From Cristatella mucedo (lineage: Eukaryota > Bryozoa > Phylactolaemata > Cristatellidae): 64,000 bases of DNA. The translations under genes were made by a program, and so were the position numbers. Of the stretch, positions 11,520 to 24,737 are shown one piece after another; position 1 is the first letter of the stretch; every line of letters starts with the position of its first letter. The notes beneath the pieces were generated by a model. It saw only the letters and a list, made by a program, of their open reading frames with translations, made no database searches and was not told the origin of the DNA. The stretch is from the NCBI GenBank assembly GCA_009760855.2, contig WPIO01000241.1, forward strand, positions 1-64,000, read 5' to 3'.

Positions 11520-11890
11520 TGGTGCAGCACTCTGCTGCTATTCAGCGCACGCTCCGATATGTAGATTTGAAGTTTCTACATATTCCGCGATCTGCTGCGA
11601 ACTCGTGCGAAACGTGTTATTTACGTGCGAAATGCTTTAAACATGGTGCAGCACTCTGCTGCCAGCCAGCACACGCTCCGACATGCAGATTTGAACTTTC
11701 TAGATATTCCGCGATCTGCTGCGAACTCGTGCGAAATGTATTATTCGAGTGCGAAATGCTCAAAACAAGGTGCAGCACTTTTCTGCCAGCCAGCGCACGC
11801 TCCCAAATGTAGATTTGAAGTTTTTACATATTCCGTGATCTGCTGCGATTTTGTGCGAAACGTGTTATTTACGTGCGAAATGCTTTAAAC
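11520..11890 (+). repeat. Second, short island of subfamily D units
   Basis: The stretch 11,660-11,950 repeats the run of variants found at about 3,950-4,235 and 14,650-14,930: GAACTTTCTAGATATT, GAAATGTATTATTCGAG, GCTCAAAACAAGG, GCACTTTTCTGCC, CGCTCCCAAATG, TTTTTACATATTCCGTG and GCGATTTTGTGCG. The CGCTCCC marker lies at 4,081, 11,798 and 14,778, so this is a third copy of part of the duplicated block, at distances of 7,717 and 2,980 bp. Its left flank is ordinary domain A. Confidence 0.85.
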
Positions 11891-12987
11891 ATGGTGCAGC
11901 ACTCTGCTGCCAGCCAGCACACGCTCCGATATGTAGATTCGATGTTTCTACATATTCCGCGATCTGCTGCGAACTCGTGCGAAACGTGTTATTTACGTGC
12001 GAAATGCTTTAAAAACATGGTGCAGCACTCTGCTGCCAGCCAGCGCACGCTCCGATATGTAGATTCGAAGTTTCTACATATTCCGCGATCTGCTGCGAAG
12101 TCGTGCGAAACGTGTTATTTACGTGCGAAATGCTTTAAACTTGGTGCAGCACTCTGCTGCCAGCCAGCGCACGCTCCGATATGTAGATTCGAAGTTTCTA
12201 CATATTCCGCGATCTGCTGCGAACTCGTGCGAAATGTGTTATTTACGTGCGAAATGCTTAAAACATGGTGCAGCACTCTGCTGCCAGCCAGCACACGCTC
12301 CGATATGTAGATTCGATGTTTCTACATATTCCGCGATCTGCTGCGAACTCGTGCGAAATGTGTTATTTACGTGCGAAATGCTTTAAACATGGTGCAGCAC
12401 TCTGCTGCCAGCCAGCGCACGCTCCGATATGTAGATTCGAAGTTTCTACATATTCCGCGATCTGCTGCGAAGTCGTGCGAAACGTGTTATTTACGTGCGA
12501 AATGCTTTAAACTAGGTGCAGCACTCTGCTGCCAGCCAGCGCACGCTCCGATATGTAGATTCGAAGTTTCTACATATTCCGCGATCTGCTGCGAAGTAGT
12601 GCGAAACGTGTTATTTACGTGCGAAATGCTTTAAACTAGGTGCAGCACTCTGCTGCCAGCCAGCGCACGCTCCGATATGTAGATTCGAAGTTTCTACATA
12701 TTCCGCGCAATCTGCTGCGAACTCGTGCGAAATGTGTTATTTACGTGCGAAATGCTTTAAACATGGTGCAGCACTCTGCTGCCAGCCAGCGCACGCTCCG
12801 ATATGTAGATTCGATGTTTCTACATATTCCGCGATCTGCTGCGAACTCGTGCGAAAACGTGTTATTTACGTGCGAAATGCTTTAAACATGGTGCAGCACT
12901 CTGCTGCCAGCCAGCGCACGCTCCGATATGTAGATTCGAAGTTTCTACATATTCCGCGATCTGCTGCGAACTCGTGCGAAACGTGTT

Positions 12988-15337
12988 ATTTACGTGCGAA
13001 ATGCTTTAAACATGGTGCAGCACTCTGCTGCCAGCCAGCGCACGCTCCGATATGTAGATTCGAAGTTTCTACATATTCCGCGATCTGCTGCGAACTCGTG
13101 CGAAATGTGTTATTTACGTGCGAAATGCTTTAAACATGGTGCAGCACTCTGCTGCCAGCCAGCGCACGCTCCGATATGTAGATTCGAAGTTTCTACATAT
13201 TCCGCGATCTGCTGCGAAGTAGTGCGAAACGTGTTATTTACGTGCGAAATGCTTTAAACCAGGTGCAGCACTCTGCTGCCAGCCAGCGCACGCTCCGATA
13301 TGTAGATTCGAAGTTTCTACATATTCCGCGATCTGCTGCGAACTCGTGCGAAACGTGTTATTTACGTGCGAAATGCTTTAAACATGGTGCTGCACTCTGC
13401 TGCCAGCCAGCGCACGCTCCGATATGTAGATTCGATGTTTCTACATATTCCGCGATCTGCTGCGAACTCGTGCGAAACGTGTTATTTACGTGCGAAATGT
13501 TTTAAACATGGTGAATCACTCTGCTGCCAGCCAGCACACGCTCCGACATGCAGATTTGAACTTTCTAGATATTTAGCGATCTGCTGCGAACTCGTGCGAA
13601 ATGTGTTATTCGAGTGCGAAATGCTCAAAACAAGGTGCAGCACTCTGCTGCCAGCCTGCACACGCTCCGACATGCAGATTTGAACTTTCTACATATTCCG
13701 CGATCTGCTGAGAACTCGTGCGAAATGTGTTATTTACGTGCGAAATGCTTTAAACATGGTGCAGCACTCTGCTGCCAGCCAGCGCACGCTCCGATATGTA
13801 GATTCGAAGTTTCTACATATTCCGCAATCTGCTGCGAAGTCGTGCGAAACGTGTTATTTACGTGCGAAATGCTTTAAACATGGTACAGCACTCTGCTGCT
13901 AGCCAGCGCACGCTTCGATATGTAGATTCAAACTTTCTAGGTATTCCGCGATCTGCTGCAAACTCGTGCGAAATGTATTATTCAAGTGCGAAATGCTCAA
14001 AACAAGGTGCAGCACTTTTCTGCCAGCCAGCGCACGCTCCTAAATGTAGATTTGAGGTTTTAAATATTCCGCGATCTGCTGCGAACTCGTGCGAAACGTG
14101 TTATTTACGTGCGAAATGCTTTAAACTAGGTGCAGCACTCTGCTGCCAGCCAGCGCACGCTCCGATATGTACATTCGAAGTTTCTACATATTCCACGATC
14201 TGCTGCGAAGTAGTGCGAAACGTGTTATTTACGTGCGAAATGCTTTAAACTAGGTGCAGCACTCTGCTGCCAGCCAGCACACGCTCTGATATGTAGATTC
14301 GATGTTTCTACATATTCCGCGATCGGTTGCGAATTTGTGCGAAACGTGTTATTCACGTGCGAAATGCTTTATACATGGTGCAGCACTCTGCTGCCAGCCA
14401 GCACACGCTACGAAACGCAGATTTAAACTTTCTAGATATTCCGCGATCTGCTGCGAACTCGTGCGAAATGTGTTATTCGAGTGCGAAATGCTCAAAACAA
14501 GGTGCAGCAGTCTGCTGCCAGCCATCGCACGCTCCCAAATGTAGATTTGAAGTTTTTACATATTCCGTGATCTACTGCGATTTTGTGCGAAACGTGTTAT
14601 TTACGTGCGAAATGCTTTAAACATGGTGCATCACTCTGCTGCCAGCCAGCACACGCTCCGACATGCAGATTTGAACTTTCTAGATATTTAGCGATCTGCT
14701 GCAAACTCGTGCGAAATGTATTATTCGAGTGCGAAATGCTCAAAACAAGGTGCAGCACTTTTCTGCCAGCCAGCGCACGCTCCCAAATGTAGATTTGAAG
14801 TTTTTACATATTCCGTGATCTGCTGCGATTTTGTGCGAAACGTGTTATTTACGTGCGAAATGCTTTAAACATGGTGCAGCACTCTGCTGCCAGCCAGCAC
14901 ACGCTCCGATATGTAGATTCGATGTTTCTACGTATTCCGCGATCTGCTGCGAACTCGTGCGAAATGTGTTATTTACGTGCGAAATGCTTTAAACATGGTG
15001 CAGCACTCTGCTGCCGGCCAGCGTACGCTCCGATATGTGGATTCGAAGTTTCTACATATTCCGCGATCTGCTGCGAATCAGTGCGAAACGTGTTCTTTAC
15101 GTGCGAAATGCTTTAAACTAGGTTCAGCACTCTGCTGCCAGCCAGCGCAAGCTCCGATATGTAGATTCGAAGTTTCTACATGTTACGCGATCTGCTGCGA
15201 ACTCGTGCGAAACGTGTTATTTACGTGCGAAATGCTTTAAACATGGTGCAGCACTCTGCTGCCAGCCAGCGCACGCTCCGATATGTAGATTCGATGTTTC
15301 TACATATTCCGCGATCTGCTACGAACTCGTGCGAAAT
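12988..15337 (+). repeat. Segmental duplication, copy 2, containing the third D island
   Basis: This is the partner of about 2,290-4,640, at an offset of 10,698 then 10,697 bp. The copies differ at scattered bases and in at least one patch: near 14,530-14,590 copy 2 carries CGCTCCCAAATG, TTTTTACATATTCCGTG and ATTTTGTGCG where copy 1 (about 3,835-3,890) has CGCTCCTAAATG and ordinary sequence. Copy 2 has the same patch again at about 14,778-14,835, which suggests internal conversion after duplication. A 17-base GAGGTTTTAAATATTCC at about 14,054 replaces the usual 18-base version. D units continue a little beyond the block, to about 15,590. Confidence 0.85.
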
Positions 15338-15664
15338 GTGTTATTTACGTGCGAAATGCTTTAAACATGGTGCTGCACTCTGCTGCCAGCCAGCGCACGC
15401 TCCGATATGTAGATTCGATGTTTCTACATATTCCGCGATCTGCTGCGAACTCGTGCGAAACGTGTTATTTACGTGCGAAATGCTTTAAACATGGTGCAGC
15501 ACTCTGCTGCCAGCCAGCACACGCTCCGACATGCAGATTTGAACTTTCTACATATTCCGCGATCTGCTGCGAACTCGTGCGAAATGTGTTATTTACGTGC
15601 GAAATGCTTTAAACATGGTGCAGCACTCTGCTGCCAGCCAGCGCACGCTCCGATATGTAGATTC

Positions 15665-16656
15665 GAAGTTTCTACATATTCCGCGATCTGCTGCGAAGTA
15701 GTGCGAAACGTGTTATTTACGTGCGAAATGCTTTAAACATGGTGCAGCACTCTGCTGCCAGCCAGCGCACGCTCCGATATGTACATTCGAAGTTTCTACA
15801 TATTCCGCGATCTGCTGCGAAGTAGTGCGAAACGTGTTATTTACGTGCGAAATGCTTTAAACTAGGTGCAGCACTCTGCTGCCAGCCAGCGCACGCTCCG
15901 ATATGTAGATTCGAAGTTTCTACATATTCCGCGATCTGCTGCGAACTCGTGCGAAACGTGTTATTTACGTGCGAAATGCTTTAAACATGGTGCAGCACTC
16001 TGCTGCCAGCCAGCACACGCTCCGATATGTAGATTCGATGTTTCTACATATTCCGCGATCTGCTGCGAACTCGTGCGAAATGTGTTATTTACGTGCGAAA
16101 TGCTTTAAACATGGTGCAGCACTCTGCTGCCAGCCAGCGCACGCTCCGATATGTAGATTCGAAGTTTCTACATATTCCGCGATCTGCTGCGAAGTAGTGC
16201 GAAACGTGTTATTTACGTGCGAAATGCTTTAAACATGGTGCAGCACTCTGCTGCCAGCCAGCGCACGCTCCGATATGTAGATTCGAAGTTTCTACATATT
16301 CCGCGATCTGCTGCGAAGTAGTGCGAAACGTGTTATTTACGTGCGAAATGCTTTAAACTAGGTGCAGCACTCTGCTGCCAGCCAGCGCACGCTCCGATAT
16401 GTAGATTCGAAGTTTCTACATATTCCGCGATCTGCTGCGAACTCGTGCGAAACGTGTTATTTACGTGCGAAATGCTTTAAACATGGTGCAGCACTCTGCT
16501 GCCAGCCAGCGCACGCTCCGATATGTAGATTCGAAGTTTCTACATATTCCGCGATCTGCTGCGAACTCGTGCGAAACGTGTTATTTACGTGCGAAATGCT
16601 TTAAAACTAGGTGCAGCACTCTGCTGCCAGCCAGCGCACGCTCCGATATGTAGATT
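15665..16656 (+). repeat. Two copies of a 4-unit (496-bp) higher-order repeat
   Basis: Copy 1 is 15,665-16,160 and copy 2 is 16,161-16,656. The variant GCGAAGTAGTGCG occurs in the first two units of each (GAAGTA at 15,695 and 15,819, then 16,191 and 16,315, both exactly 496 bp apart), with CATGG after the first and CTAGG after the second. The fourth unit of copy 1 starts GATGTTTC and has GAAATGTG; in copy 2 that unit has reverted to the common form. Related 4- and 5-unit spacings recur near 12.3-12.9 and 20-21.6 kb. Confidence 0.8.
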
Positions 16657-19600
16657 CGAAGTTTCTACATATTCCGCGATCTGCTGCGAACTCGTGCGAA
16701 ACGTGTTATTTACGTGCGAAATGCTTTAAACATGGTGCAGCACTCTGCTGCCAGCCAGCGCACGCTCCGATATGTAGATTCGAAGTTTCTACATATTCCG
16801 CGATCTGCTGCGAACTCGTGCGAAACGTGTTATTTACGTGCGAAATGCTTTAAACATGGTGCAGCACTCTGCTGCCAGCCAGCGCACGCTCCGATATGTA
16901 GATTCGAAGTTTCTACATATTCCGCGATCTGCTGCGAACTCGTGCGAAACGTGTTATTTACGTGCGAAATGCTTTAAACATGGTGCAGCACTCTGCTGCC
17001 AGCCAGCGCACGCTCCGATATGTAGATTCGAAGTTTCTACATATTCCGCGATCTGCTGCGAACTCGTGCGAAACGTGTTTTTTACGTGCGAAATGCTTTA
17101 AACTAGGTGCAGCACTCTGCTGCCAGCCAGCGCACGCTCCGATATGTAGATTCGAAGTTTCTACATATTCCGCGATCTGCTGCGAACTCGTGCGAAACGT
17201 GTTATTTACGTGCGAAATGCTTTAAACATGGTGCAGCACTCTGCTGCCAGCCAGCGCACGCTCCGATATGTAGATTCGAAGTTTCTACATATTCCGCGAT
17301 CTGCTGCGAACTCGTGCGAAACGTGTTATTTACGTGCGAAAATGCTTTAAACATGGTGCAGCACTCTGCTGCCAGCCAGCGCACGCTCCGATATGTAGAT
17401 TCGAAGTTTCTACATATTCCGCGATCTGCTGCGAACTCGTGCGAAACGTGTTATTTACGTGCGAAATGCTTTAAACATGGTGCAGCACTCTGCTGCCAGC
17501 CAGCGCACGCTCCGATATGTAGATTCGAAGTTTCTACATATTCCGCGATCTGCTGCTGCGAACTCGTGCGAAACGTGTTATTTACGTGCGAAATGCTTTA
17601 AACATGGTGCAGCACTCTGCTGCCAGCCAGCGCACGCTCCGATATGTAGATTCGAAGTTTCTACATATTCCGCGATCTGCTGCGAACTCGTGCGAAACGT
17701 GTTATTTACGTGCGAAATGCTTTAAACATGGTGCAGCACTCTGCTGCCAGCCAGCGCACGCTCCGATATGTAGATTCGAAGTTTCTACATATTCCGCGAT
17801 CTGCTGCGAACTCGTGCGAAACGTGTTATTTACGTGCGAAATGCTTTAAACTAGGTGCAGCACTCTGCTGCCAGCCAGCGCACGCTCCGATATGTAGATT
17901 CGAAGTTTCTACATATTCCGCGATCTGCTGCGAACTCGTGCGAAACGTGTTATTTACGTGCGAAATGCTTTAAACATGGTGCAGCACTCTGCTGCCAGCC
18001 AGCGCACGCTCCGATATGTAGATTCGAAGTTTCTACATATTCCGCGATCTGCTGCGAACTCGTGCGAAACGTGTTATTTACGTGCGAAATGCTTTAAACA
18101 TGGTGCAGCACTCTGCTGCCAGCCAGCACACGCTCCGATATGTAGATTCGAAGTTTCTACATATTCCGCGATCTGCTGCGAACTCGTGCGAAACGTGTTA
18201 TTTACGTGCGAAATGCTTCAAAACATGGTGCAGCACTCTGCTGCCAGCCAGCGCACGCTCCGATATGTAGATTCGAAGTTTCTACATATTCCGCGATCTG
18301 CTGCGAACTCGTGCGAAACGTGTTATTTACGTGCGAAATGCTTTAAACATGGTGCAGCACTCTGCTGCCAGCCAGCGCACGCTCCGATATGTAGATTCGA
18401 AGTTTCTACATATTCCGCGATCTGCTGCGAAGTAGTGCGAAACGTGTTATTTACGTGCGAAATGCTTTAAACATGGTGCAGCACTCTGCTGCCAGCCAGC
18501 GCACGCTCCGATATGTAGATTCGAAGTTTCTACATATTCCGCGATCTGCTGCGAACTCGTGCGAAACGTGTTATTTACGTGCGAAATGCTTTAAACATGG
18601 TGCAGCACTCTGCTGCCAGCCAGCGCACGCTCCGATATGTAGATTCGAAGTTTCTACATATTCCGCGATCTGCTGCGAACTCGTGCGAAACGTGTTATTT
18701 ACGTGCGAAATGCTTTAAACATGGTGCAGCACTCTGCTGCCAGCCAGCGCACGCTCCGATATGTAGATTCGAAGTTTCTACATATTCCGCGATCTGCTGC
18801 GAACTCGTGCGAAACGTGTTATTTACGTGCGAAATGCTTTAAACATGGTGCAGCACTCTGCTGCCAGCCAGCGCACGCTCCGATATGTAGATTCGAAAGT
18901 TTCTACATATTCCGCGATCTGCTGCGAACTCGTGCGAAACGTGTTATTTACGTGCGAAATGCTTTAAACTAGGTGCAGCACTCTGCTGCCAGCCAGCGCA
19001 CGCTCCGATATGTAGATTCGAAGTTTCTACATATTCCGCGATCTGCTACGAACTCGTGCGAAACGTGTTATTTACGTGCGAAATGCTTTTAAACATGGTA
19101 CAGCACTCTGCTGCCAGCCAGCGCACGCTCCGATATGTAGATTCGAAGTTTCTACATATTCCGCGATCTGCTGCGAACTCGTGCGAAACGTGTTATTTAC
19201 GTGCGAAATGCTTTAAACATGGTGCAGCACTCTGCTGCCAGCCAGCGCACGCTCCGATATGTAGATTCGAAGTTTCTACATATTCCGCGATCTGCTGCGA
19301 ACTCGTGCGAAACGTGTTATTTACGTGCGAAATGCTTTAAACATGGTGCAGCACTCTGCTGCCAGCCAGCGCACGCTCCGATATGTAGATTCGAAGTTTC
19401 TACATATTCCGCGATCTGCTGCGAACTCGTGCGAAACGTGTTATTTACGTGCGAAATGCTTTAAACATGGTGCAGCACTCTGCTGCCAGCCAGCGCACGC
19501 TCCGATATGTAGATTCGAAGTTTCTACATATTCCGCGATCTGCTGCGAACTCGTGCGAAACGTGTTATTTACGTGCGAAATGCTTTAAACATGGTGCAGC

Positions 19601-19905
19601 ACTCTGCTGCCAGCCAGCGCACGCTCCGATATGTAGATTCGAAGTTTCTACATATTCCGCGATCTGCTGCGAACTCGTGCGAAACGTGTTATTTACGTGC
19701 GAAATGCTTTAAACATGGTGCAGCACTCTGCTGCCAGCCAGCGCACGCTCCGATATGTAGATTCGAAGTTTCTACATATTCCGCGATCTGCTGCGAACTC
19801 GTGCGAAACGTGTTATTTACGTGCGAAATGCTTTTAAACATGGTGCAGCACTCTGCTGCCAGCCAGCGCACGCTCCGATATGTAGATTCGAAGTTTCTAC
19901 ATATT

Positions 19906-19945
19906 CCGCGATCTGCTGCGATGCTTTAAACATGGTGCAGCACTC
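19906..19945 (+). repeat. Truncated unit, 32-bp internal deletion
   Basis: The sequence runs GATCTGCTGCGATGCTTTAA, joining unit position 32 to position 65 and removing the CENP-B-like stretch and the third and fourth GCGA words. Neighbouring units are ordinary domain A. Confidence 0.85.
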
Positions 19946-19981
19946 TGCTGCCAGCCAGCGCACGCTCCGATATGTAGATTC

Positions 19982-22416
19982 GATGTTTCTACATATTCCG
20001 CGATCTGCTGCGAACTCGTGCGAAACGTGTTATTTACGTGCGAAATGCTTTAAACATGGTGCAGCACTCTGCTGCCAGCCAGCGCACGCTCCGATATGTA
20101 GATTCGAAGTTTCTACATATTCCGCGATCTGCTGCGAACTCGTGCGAAACGTGTTATTTACGTGCGAAATGCTTTAAACTAGGTGCAGCACTCTGCTGCC
20201 AGCCAGCGCACGCTCCGATATGTAGATTCGAAGTTTCTACATATTCCGCGATCTGCTGCGAAGTAGTGCGAAACGTGTTATTTACGTGCGAAATGCTTTA
20301 AACTAGGTGCAGCACTCTGCTGCCAGCCAGCGCACGCTCCGATATGTAGATTCGAAGTTTCTACATATTCCGCAATCTGCTGCGAACTCGTGCGAAACGT
20401 GTTATTTACGTGCGAAATGCTTTAAACATGGTGCAGCACTCTGCTGCCAGCCAGCGCACGCTCCGATATGTAGATTCGATGTTTCTACATATTCCGCGAT
20501 CTGCTGCGAACTCGTGCGAAACGTGTTATTTACGTGCGAAATGCTTTAAACATGGTGCAGCACTCTGCTGCCAGCCAGCGCACGCTCCGATATGTAGATT
20601 CGAAGTTTCTACATATTCCGCGATCTGCTGCGAACTCGTGCGAAACGTGTTATTTACGTGCGAAATGCTTTAAACATGGTGCAGCACTCTGCTGCCAGCC
20701 AGCGCACGCTCCGATATGTAGATTCGAAGTTTCTACATATTCCGCGATCTGCTGCGAAGTAGTGCGAAACGTGTTATTTACGTGCGAAATGCTTTAAACT
20801 AGGTGCAGCACTCTGCTGCCAGCCAGCGCACGCTCCGATATGTAGATTCGAAGTTTCTACATATTCCGCGATCTGCTGCGAACTCGTGCGAAACGTGTTA
20901 TTTACGTGCGAAATGCTTTAAACATGGTGCAGCACTCTGCTGCCAGCCAGCGCACGCTCCGATATGTAGATTCGAAGTTTCTACATATTCCGCGATCTGC
21001 TGCGAACTCGTGCGAAACGTGTTATTTACGTGCGAAATGCTTTAAACATGGTGCAGCACTCTGCTGCCAGCCAGCGCACGCTCCGACATGTAGATTCGAT
21101 GTTTCTACATATTCCGCGATCTGCTGCGAACTCGTGCGAAACGTGTTATTTACGTGCGAAATGCTTTAAACATGGTGTGCAGCACTCTGCTGCCAGCCAG
21201 CACACGCTCCGATATGTAGATTCGAAGTTTCTACATATTCCGCGATCTGCTGCGAACTCGTGCGAAACGTGTTATTTACGTGCGAAATGCTTTAAACTAG
21301 GTGCAGCACTCTGCTGCCAGCCAGCGCACGCTCCGATATGTAGATTCGAAGTTTCTACATATTCCGCGATCTGCTGCGAAGTAGTGCGAAACGTGTTATT
21401 TACGTGCGAAATGCTTTAAACTGGTGCAGCACTCTGCTGCCAGCCAGCGCACGCTCCGATATGTAGATTCGAAGTTTCTACATATTCCGCGATCTGCTGC
21501 GAACTCGTGCGAAACGTGTTATTTACGTGCGAAATGCTTTAAACATGGTGCAGCACTCTGCTGCCAGCCAGCGCACGCTCCGATATGTAGATTCAATGTT
21601 TCTACATATTCCGCGATCTGCTGCGAACTCGTGCGAAACGTGTTATTTACGTGCGAAATGCTTTAAACATGGTGCAGCACTCTGCTGCCAGCCAGCACAC
21701 GCTCCGATATGTAGATTCGAAGTTTCTACATATTCCGCGATCTGCTACGAACTCGTGCGAAACGTGTTATTTACGTGCGAAATGCTTTAAACAAGGTGCA
21801 GCACTCTGCTGCCAGCCAGCGCACGCTCCGACATGTAGATTCGAAGTTTCTACATATTCCGCGATCTGCTGCGAACTCGTGCGAAATGTGTTATTTACGT
21901 GCGAAATGCTTTAAAACATGGTGCAGCACTCTGCTGCCAGCCAGCGCACGCTCCGATATGTAGATTCGAAGTTTCTACATATTCCGCGATCTGCTGCGAA
22001 CTCGTGCGAAACGTGTTATTTACGTGCGAAATGCTTTAAACATGGTGCAGCACTCTGCTGCCAGCCAGCGCACGCTCCGATATGTAGATTCGAAGTTTCT
22101 ACATATTCCGCGATCTGCTGCGAACTCGTGCGAAACGTGTTATTTACGTGCGAAATGCTTTAAACAAGGTGCAGCACTCTGCTGCCAGCCAGCGCACGCT
22201 CCGATATGTAGATTTGAAGTTTCTACATATTCCGCGATCTGCTGCGAACTCGTGCGAAACGTGTTATTTACGTGCGAAATGCTTTAAACATGGTGCAGCA
22301 CTCTGCTGCCAGCCAGCGCACGCTCCGATATGTAGATTCGAAGTTTCTACATATTCCGCGATCTGCTGCGAAGTAGTGCGAAACGTGTTATTTACGTGCG
22401 AAATGCTTTAAACTAG
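19982..22416 (+). repeat. Higher-order repeat of 4 and 5 units at the right end of domain A
   Basis: GATTCGATG or GATTCAATG units start at 19,982, 20,478, 21,098 and about 21,596, at distances of 496, 620 and about 498 bp. GAAGTAG units lie at 20,260, 20,756 and 21,378, at 496 and 622 bp (a 2-bp insertion near 21,177 explains the excess). The alternating 4/5-unit period suggests unequal exchange within a higher-order unit. Towards 22 kb, hybrid units appear with GACATGTAGATTCG (21,088, 21,830) or AAACAAGG with GATTTGAAG (about 22,165-22,215), mixing A and B markers. Confidence 0.75.
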
Positions 22417-22572
22417 GTGCAGCACTCTGCTGCCAGCCAGCGCACGCTCCGATATGTAGATTCGATGTTTCTACATATTCCGCGATCGGCTGCGAATCTG
22501 TGCGAAACGTGTTATTTACGTGCGAAATGCTTTATACATGGTGCAGCAGTCTGCTGCCAGCCAGCACACGCT
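22417..22572 (+). repeat. Domain A/B junction unit
   Basis: The last A-type unit start (GATTCGATG) is at about 22,460, and the first B-type end (GACATGCAGATTTGAAG) is at about 22,573. The unit between carries the rare pair GATCGGCTGCGAAT and GCTTTATACATGG, otherwise seen together only at about 3,625-3,670 and 14,325-14,370 inside the duplicated D block. To the right, every unit has CATGCAGATTTG-type sequence. The switch is therefore abrupt and falls in a D-block-like unit, as expected if exchange between D-block and B-type arrays created the junction. Confidence 0.75.
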
Positions 22573-24737
22573 CCGACATGCAGATTTGAAGTTTCTACAT
22601 ATTCCGCGATCTGCTGCGAACTCGTGCGAAACGTGTTATTTACGTGCGAAATGCTTTAAACAAGGTGCAGCACTCTGCTGCCAGCCAGCGCACGCTCCGA
22701 CATGCAGATTTGAAGTTTCTACATATTCCGCGATCTGCCGCGAACTCGTGCGAAACGTGTTATTTACGTGCGAAATGCTTTAAACAAGGTGCAGCACTCT
22801 GCTGCCAGCCAGCGCACGCTCCGACATGCAGATTTGAAGTTTCTACATATTCCGCGATCTGCTGCGAACTGGTGCGAAACGTGTTGTTTACGTGCGAAAT
22901 GCTTTAAACAACGTGCAGCACTCTGCTGCGAGCAAGCACACGCTCCGACATGCAGATTTGAAGTTTCTACATATTCCGCGATCTGCCGCGAACTCGTGCG
23001 AAACGTGTTATTTACGTGCGAAATGCTTTAAACAAGGTGCAGCACTCTGCTGCCAGCCAGCGCACGCTCCGAAATGCAGATTTGAAGTTTTTACATATTC
23101 CGCGATCTGCTGCGAACTCGTGCGAAACGTGTTATTTACGTGCGAAATGCTTTAAATTAAGGTGCAGCACTCTGCTGCCAGCCAGCGCACGCTCCGAAAT
23201 GTAGATTTGAAGTTTCTACATATTCCGCGATCTCCTGCGAACTTGTGCAAAACGTGTTTATTACGTGCGAAATGCTTTAAACAAGGTGCAGCGCTCTGCT
23301 GTCAGCCAGCGCACGCTCCGACATGCAGATTTGAAGTTTCTAGACATTCCGCGATCTGCTGCGAACTCGTGCGAAACGTGTTATTTACGTGCGAAATGCT
23401 TTAAACAAGGTGCAGCACTCTGCTGCCAGCCAGCGCACGCTCCGAAATGCAGATTTGAAGTTTCTACATATTCCGCGATCTGCTGCGAACTCGTGCGAAA
23501 CGTGTTATTTACGTGCGAAATGCTTTAAACAAGGTGCAGCACTCTGCTGCCAGCAAGCGCACGCTCCGACATGCAGATTTGAAGTTTCTACATATTCCGC
23601 GATCTGCTGCGAGTTGGTGCGAAACGTGTTATTTACGTGCGAAATGCTTTAAACAAGGTGCAGCACTCTGCTGCAAGCCAGCACACGCTCCGATATGCAG
23701 ATTTGAAGTTTCTACATATTCCGCGATCTGCTGCGATTTGGTGCGAAACGTGTTATTTACGTGCGAAATGCTTCAAACTAGGTGCAGCACTCTGCTGCCA
23801 GCAAGCTTACGCTTCGACATGCAGATTTGAAGTTTCTACATATTCCGCGATCTGCTGCGAACTTGTGCGAAACGTGTTATTTACGTGCGAAATGCTTTAA
23901 ACAAGATACAGCACTCTGCTGCCAGCCAGCGCACGCTCCGAAATTTAGATTTGAAGTTTCTACATATTCCGCGATCTGCTGCGAACTCGTGCGAAACGTG
24001 TTATTTACGTGCGAAATGCTTTAAACAAGGTGCAGCACTCTGCTGCCAGCCAGCGCACGCTCCGACATGCAGATTTGAAGTGTCTACATATTCCGCGATC
24101 TGCCGCGAACTCGTGCGAAACGTGTTTATTACGTGCGAAATGCTTAAACAAGGTGCAGCACTCTGCTGCCAGCAAGCACACGCTCCGACATGCAGATTTG
24201 CAGTGTCAACATATTCCGCGATCTGCCGCGAACTCGTGCGAAACGTGTTTATTACGTGCGAAATGCTTTAAACAAGGTGCAGCACTCTGCTACCAGCACG
24301 CGCACGCTCCGACATACAGATTTGAAGTTTCTACATATTCCGCGATCTGCTGCGAAACTCGTGCGAAACGTGTTATTTACGTGCGAAATGCTTTAAACAA
24401 GGTGCAGCACCCTGCTGCCAGCCAGCGCACGCTCCGACATGCAGATTTGAAGTTTCTACATATTCCGCGATCTGCTGCGAACTCGTGCGAAACGTGTTAT
24501 TTACGTGCGAAATGCTTTAAACAAGGTGCAGCACTCTGCTGCAGCAAGCGCACGCTCCGACATGCAGATTTGAAGTTTCTACATATTCCGCGATCTGCTG
24601 CAAAACTGGTGAGAAACGTGTTATTTACGTGCGAAATGCTTTAAACAAGGTGCAGCACTCTGCTGCCAGCCAGCACACGCTCCGACATGCAGATTTGAAG
24701 TTTCTACATATTCCGCGATCTGCCGCGAACTCGTGCG

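Larger units (their letters stand above)
1..22560 (+). repeat. Domain A: homogeneous satellite subfamily (GATATGTAGATTCGAAG type)
   Basis: Units here carry GATATGTAGATTCGAAG at the end/start junction and TTTAAACATGG or TTTAAACTAGG in the middle, with CCAGCCAGCGCAC. Many neighbours are identical or differ at one or two bases, especially 4,860-9,700 and 16,400-20,000, which suggests recent amplification or strong homogenisation. Private variants such as GATTCGATG, GCGAAGTAGTGCG and GAAATGTG recur at regular spacing and define local higher-order repeats. Islands of divergent subfamily D units interrupt it. The right edge is sharp. Confidence 0.9.
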
